This document shows positions 51,501 through 64,000 of a DNA stretch of 64,000 bases, one piece after another. The stretch comes from Branchiostoma lanceolatum (taxonomy: Eukaryota; Chordata; Leptocardii; Amphioxiformes; Branchiostomatidae). Every line of letters begins with the position of its first letter. Position 1 is the stretch's first letter. Location: contig NC_089722.1 in assembly GCF_035083965.1 (NCBI RefSeq), forward strand, positions 39,727,958 through 39,791,957, given 5' to 3'. The position numbers were made by a program, and so were the translations under genes. Under the pieces are notes generated by a model. That model did not search any database. It was given only the letters and a program-made list of their open reading frames with translations, and was not told where the DNA came from.

Positions 51501-53194
51501 AAACTTTCTTGGAATTTACCTTAAAATGGGAAATGTTCACATTGGTATATGTTTGGAGGTGTCACAGTGGACTTAAAACCACTGCAAATGATCCATTTTC
51601 TTCCTGCCTCGTAACCAAATCCCTGTTACATGTATATGTTAACATTTCCTTTTTTACACCATACTGTGATGTTACTTGAATACATTTGCAGTGTGTTGTA
51701 TGACAAACCGTTAGAGTATTCTTTGGTAAAAGACAATAGATTATCATCTCATGTTTTATGTTATGATTGATATTAGCTAACTTTTTTTTCACTCAGCTAT
51801 GTGACACTACTGGGAATCTTGTGTACGATGTGAGATCAGAAGAACTGCTGAACTCCAAAAGATATCCCCACTACCAAAAGGACACCAGGCCCATTGAAGT
51901 TATTCAAGGTCCAGGGGAAGTTGTGTTTGTGCCCAGTGGCTGGCACCATCAAGTGCATAACTTGGTAAATAAAAACACAGCCTTATCTTTATAGACTTTG
52001 CTTTAAAAGAAGGTATCTCACCGGACTACATCAAATTGCAATAGCCATTCGATAAGGCCTTAAATGGTGCAAATGGCCAGAAAATGGCACAAATGCTGCA
52101 CAATCACTGCCAATCTCTTTTTGATGAATGTTGATAATTATCAATGAAAGTTGGTGCAATTTGCTAGCGCATTTTGGCTCAAAAGAGAAAATATTTTGAT
52201 GAATCTAATGTATTACAGTCAAATCTGAAAAGCGTAACTTGCATATTTTTTTAGTGATGTGACAGAACAGATAATGCCTATTGTATGTGAGCAGTAGAAA
52301 TATGCAACACCATGACTGATAGTTTCCATTGTCTACAGGAAGACACCATCTCTATAAACCACAACTGGATTAACTGCTGTAACGTCCACATGATGTGGTC
52401 CTTCCTGCAGTCGAAGTTGGGCAGGGTGCAACAGGCCATCTCAGACTGCACAGATATGGAGGACTGGCACGAACATTGCCAGGTTAGTACTCACGGCTCA
52501 ACAACTAGGACTGGATAGAATGGGTTTAGGATTACTCCAGGACCTGTATCGTTCCATAAATAGTTTGATCAGGTAAGTAAGTTACTGTAGTACAAAGTTC
52601 TTTGTACACAACCAAGTGTTTTATTCAAGCTGACATTTCAGTGACCATCTGAACATGATAGTACTAGTAGTAGTAGGTAGCTCATGGGGCAATGTTGTTT
52701 GTTTTGGACTGCATCTGTGAGCAGCAACACGTAGCTGCAATACGATATAGAACCAGTCAATTATTGCCTTAAGTATAGTCAAATATTTTGCCTGTGCATT
52801 GTATGTCAGTCAAGGGAAAATTGGCAAAAGTTGCCACAATGATCTAGCACTATTAGGCACAGTCCAGTGAGATATGTGCTTTACTGCAGTTTTTTAATGC
52901 TAACTGTATTCTAAACCCTGGCTGTAGGTGATGCTGAAGGCCAGTAGTGGGATAAACTATGAGGAGTTTGTGGACTTCCTGGCTTGCATCGCTGACCGGA
53001 GGCTTCAGGACCTAGCCACTTCTGAAGAAGGTGTGGAGGTAAAACACCCCTGGCGTCATCACCACAGACTGGACCTCCGCACACTGTCCTCCCTCCTGTC
53101 TGTCATCATGGCAGACCAGGATTGTCAGCGTTTGGGTTCAGTGCAGTCTAAGATCGACTCACTGAAAAGGACGCTAGAAAAGCTTGATCCTTAA
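48527..53194 (+). CDS. JMJD4: JMJD4, JmjC-domain 2-oxoglutarate oxygenase (complete, 7 coding exons)
   Basis: JMJD4 in mammals is an Fe(II)/2-oxoglutarate lysyl hydroxylase acting on translation termination factor eRF1. Exons: 48527-48785, 49822-49987, 50526-50657, 51316-51415, 51797-51964, 52339-52482, 52928-53194. GT-AG introns and phases join to 411 aa, close to the mammalian length. Iron ligands are His190 and Asp192 (LHAD) and distal His270 (SGWHHQV). Lys207 (CGRKQW) is in the usual position near the co-substrate. Family signatures: CLYLKDWH, SDWLNEFWD, DYRFVYMGP, FFPPGQEE, DTISINHNW. The start is firm: an in-frame TAG directly precedes the ATG. No signal peptide. Divergent from plastin and upstream of CAMKK on the same strand. 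Confidence 0.96.
48957..49002. repeat. Perfect 15-bp inverted repeat
   Basis: AGCCAATCACATTGC at 48957-48971 and its exact complement at 48988-49002, loop 16 bp, in JMJD4 intron 1. Confidence 0.8.
49064..49328. mobile_element. Fold-back DNA element, ~120-bp arms
   Basis: TAGCCTCCTTTGCAGACTTTC at the left mirrors a right end reading TAGCCTCCTTCACAGACTTCC on the other strand. Matching continues inward through GGAACGGCG, ATTTCTTACA, GGCCAAGGTTCTC, AATGCCAGCTTA and AGGGACTTTCG, with small indels and an expanded C run on the right arm (from 49278). No coding content. The partial end TAGCCTCCTTTGCAGG also occurs at about 48828, so a second fragment lies just upstream. JMJD4 intron 1. Confidence 0.8.
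50105..50440. repeat. Three ~148-bp tandem repeats
   Basis: CAGTGGCCTTAAATTTGCAC recurs near 50107, 50255 and 50403. Between copies are shared blocks such as ATGTCAC(T/A)GCATCTTCA, ACTGGCA and AGATGATAGAAG. JMJD4 intron 2. Confidence 0.85.
50664..50815 (+). repeat. Dispersed repeat, copy B
   Basis: Partner of 46760-46935, same orientation; in the JMJD4 intron after exon 3. Confidence 0.6.
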
Positions 53195-53560
53195 AAATGT
53201 GCTTAAATCTATGCACAAATACTTTCAAACTGCATTGAACTGTCCTCATGCCAGACCACAGGAATGTCAACATTTGGGTTCAGCAGTGCAGTCTAAGATC
53301 AACTCCCTGAAAAGGACACTGGAAATACTTGACCCCTTAAGAAATGTGATGGGATTTAATGTATGAACAACCGTCAAAAGTGCAATGAACCAACTTTCAA
53401 CAGGAGCACAACTTGTCTGCCATGGACTGATACAAGCAAAGAGCTTGCTTGGGTTTGGATTCAACAGCACAGTCTGAGGTGGACTCTGGAAAAACTCAAT
53501 CTTTAAAAATATGATGTTATTAAATTTATGTGCAGCTGTCAAGCTAAGAATAAAGAATTT
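53107..53560 (+). repeat. Tandem copies of the JMJD4 last coding segment in its 3' UTR
   Basis: The end of the JMJD4 reading frame (GGTTCAGTGCAGTCTAAGATC and its continuation) is followed after the stop by a second copy at about 53252-53420, then a weaker third at about 53421-53560. Copy 2 still translates as a near-duplicate of the C-terminal SKIDSLKRTLEKLDP stretch. Copy 3 is decayed. Only copy 1 is in the predicted protein. Confidence 0.8.
53549..53554 (+). terminator. Poly(A) signal of JMJD4
   Basis: AATAAA, 355 bp after the JMJD4 stop and downstream of the C-terminal repeat copies. Cleavage is expected 10-30 bp further on. Confidence 0.65.
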
Positions 53561-54724
53561 ATTGTTTGGTATACCATGTTCTGTGTGTTCAGTCATTTTT
53601 CAACCTTCCTCAGGCCACTTAATATTTCATATAAGACATGAAGGGAGCTTTTTCTTTGAACATTGCATCAGTTTCGGGTAACTGGGGGATGTCATCCATC
53701 AGATCAAATAAGTATGGCCAGTAACTTGGGTTCAGTGTGTTTTGTATTCAAAAGCTCCATCAGGAATGGAGGACGTAGTACTGCAGAAGTATCCTGGTAA
53801 GCTCAGAAAGGTGAGCAAGTGATGTATCTTTATTGTCACAGAGGATAGTGAGTGTGTGAGTGAGTGAGAGATCTAGAGGGAATCCAAAATTGCAAGACAT
53901 AGGACTTTTGGATTAGAATTACTAGCAAACTAGCCTCCCCCTACTCCAAAGGTAAACAAAAATGTTTTCATAGCCCCTCCCTTAAAACATAAAATCTAGA
54001 CCATTCCATGGCAAAGTGAAATAAATTTTCAATTTGCTTTTATTGATGTCAGGGAATGGCTTATGGACTTGCATGAAACTAAGTGAAACATTGTTTCAAA
54101 TTGAGAAGGACAGAAAACCGAGAAGGGCGGAGAAAACTGGTTGCCAGATCTTGTCTGTGTGGTCCCCAAACAGACTAAAGGGTAGATGAGAGGAGAGAAC
54201 AGGTGTCCTCGAGCCGAAATGTAACTTAATCTCTTTCCTTCCTGAAATCGCTAGGTGGCAGTTTTCCACGGTAAACAAAAAACAAGGATTATTCTATAAC
54301 GAATCAAAGGGGTGTACCCGTTTTGAAATTTTGTTAAAGCTATCAAATATGATTTATACTGCACATTCGAAGTGCCTACATGTAGGTAAGACATTCACAA
54401 TTCAATTGTAATCTTTTATTTCATTTGGTTCTATGTAATGGATAATAAATAGCGTAAATTGACCCAACTCCCCTGTACTTAGCCTACGTGGTTTGGCCTT
54501 AAGTATTTCCGGTCAGCGTCCATGGCCATCACAACACCTGCAACTGCTACATGTCTCCACGACAGTCAACAACTGTTCAGTCTCTGGACATGTGGGACAG
54601 CGTGTCCGTACTGTAGACAACCTGACATCCCCTTTCCGTGCAGAATAACGCGTCCACTCCACATGTGGCGCCAGAGTACGTCTCCATGGATCCGAGTTTT
54701 TACGGGAGACGCTGATCAAAAGTA
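53561..54724. other. JMJD4-CAMKK intergenic region
   Basis: About 1.1 kb without a recognised gene. The last 200 bp upstream of the CAMKK start are GC-richer and include a 67-codon open frame (54522-54725) whose TAA overlaps the CAMKK ATG as TAATG. This is probably the CAMKK promoter and 5' UTR. Confidence 0.5.
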
Positions 54725-63730
<9,006 letters not shown>

Positions 63731-63839
63731 GTAAGTCTTTGTCAGGACATGACCTAACCAAAAACCAACTTGAAGTCTCATGACAATCCATCCATAGCTT
63801 CTTGACTTATGCTGATAAACCATGTACATCTAAACATAC

Positions 63840-64000
63840 ATACATTGATACATGTAAGTTGAGTACATACATACATACATAAATGCTACAGAATAAATAC
63901 TTTTGTCCTCTTAGTAAATAGTATACTATACAATAGAACACTTTCTTCTGGAGCTGAGCCCCCCCCCCCCCTTAATTTCTGAAGCGCTACTCACATGCCA
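63840..64000. other. Window end: CAMKK intron with CATA and poly-C runs
   Basis: The region after the last visible CAMKK exon has a short (CATA)n around 63865-63882 and a run of about 14 C at 63959-63972. No exon is seen before the window ends. Confidence 0.7.

Overview
The window is animal nuclear DNA: intron-rich genes with GT-AG introns, deuterostome-like protein families, tRNA-derived SINEs, fold-back DNA elements and many microsatellites. Gene content and repeat style fit an invertebrate chordate, most likely a lancelet (Branchiostoma). That assignment is inference, because no taxon-specific marker was searched.

Left part (1-29089): a head-to-tail array of a 1252-bp unit, each carrying one U2 snRNA gene on the minus strand. 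I count 22 U2 loci, 21 of them whole. The array already runs at base 1, so its left end lies outside the window. Units look identical by eye except for a 2-bp deletion in one U2 upstream region and one insertion. Unit 3 is split at U2 nt 35-38, inside the branch-point-pairing GTAGTA, by a 5'-truncated LINE of the Tx1 group (3306-5064) with a 4-bp target duplication. This resembles the U2-targeting Tx1 family Keno. The terminal ~168 bp of the LINE's 3' end is a diverged U2 sequence in the opposite orientation to both the LINE and the host U2 gene. I regard this as the most unusual structure here. The array stops abruptly at 29089.

Middle (29090-47817): a short gene-free stretch, then a complete plastin/fimbrin gene on the minus strand (10 coding exons, 621 codons, start 47817, stop 31412). 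Its 9.5-kb first intron holds several repeats, a fold-back element and a TIR-flanked insertion with an internal ORF. Another intron carries a duplicated copy of the exon 3 splice acceptor next to a SINE.

Right (48527-63730): head-to-head with plastin across ~0.7 kb lies JMJD4 (plus strand, 7 coding exons, 411 aa), a JmjC 2-oxoglutarate oxygenase. Its 3' UTR contains decayed tandem copies of its own last coding segment. Downstream on the same strand is a CaMKK-type calcium/calmodulin-dependent kinase kinase (18 coding exons visible, C-terminus beyond the window). It has the CaMKK Arg-Pro insert, but the catalytic HRD motif reads HGD.

Nothing indicates that the three protein genes work together as a pathway. 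They are ordinary housekeeping and signalling genes beside a multicopy snRNA locus. Almost all other short open frames are shadows, microsatellite translations or repeat-unit noise.
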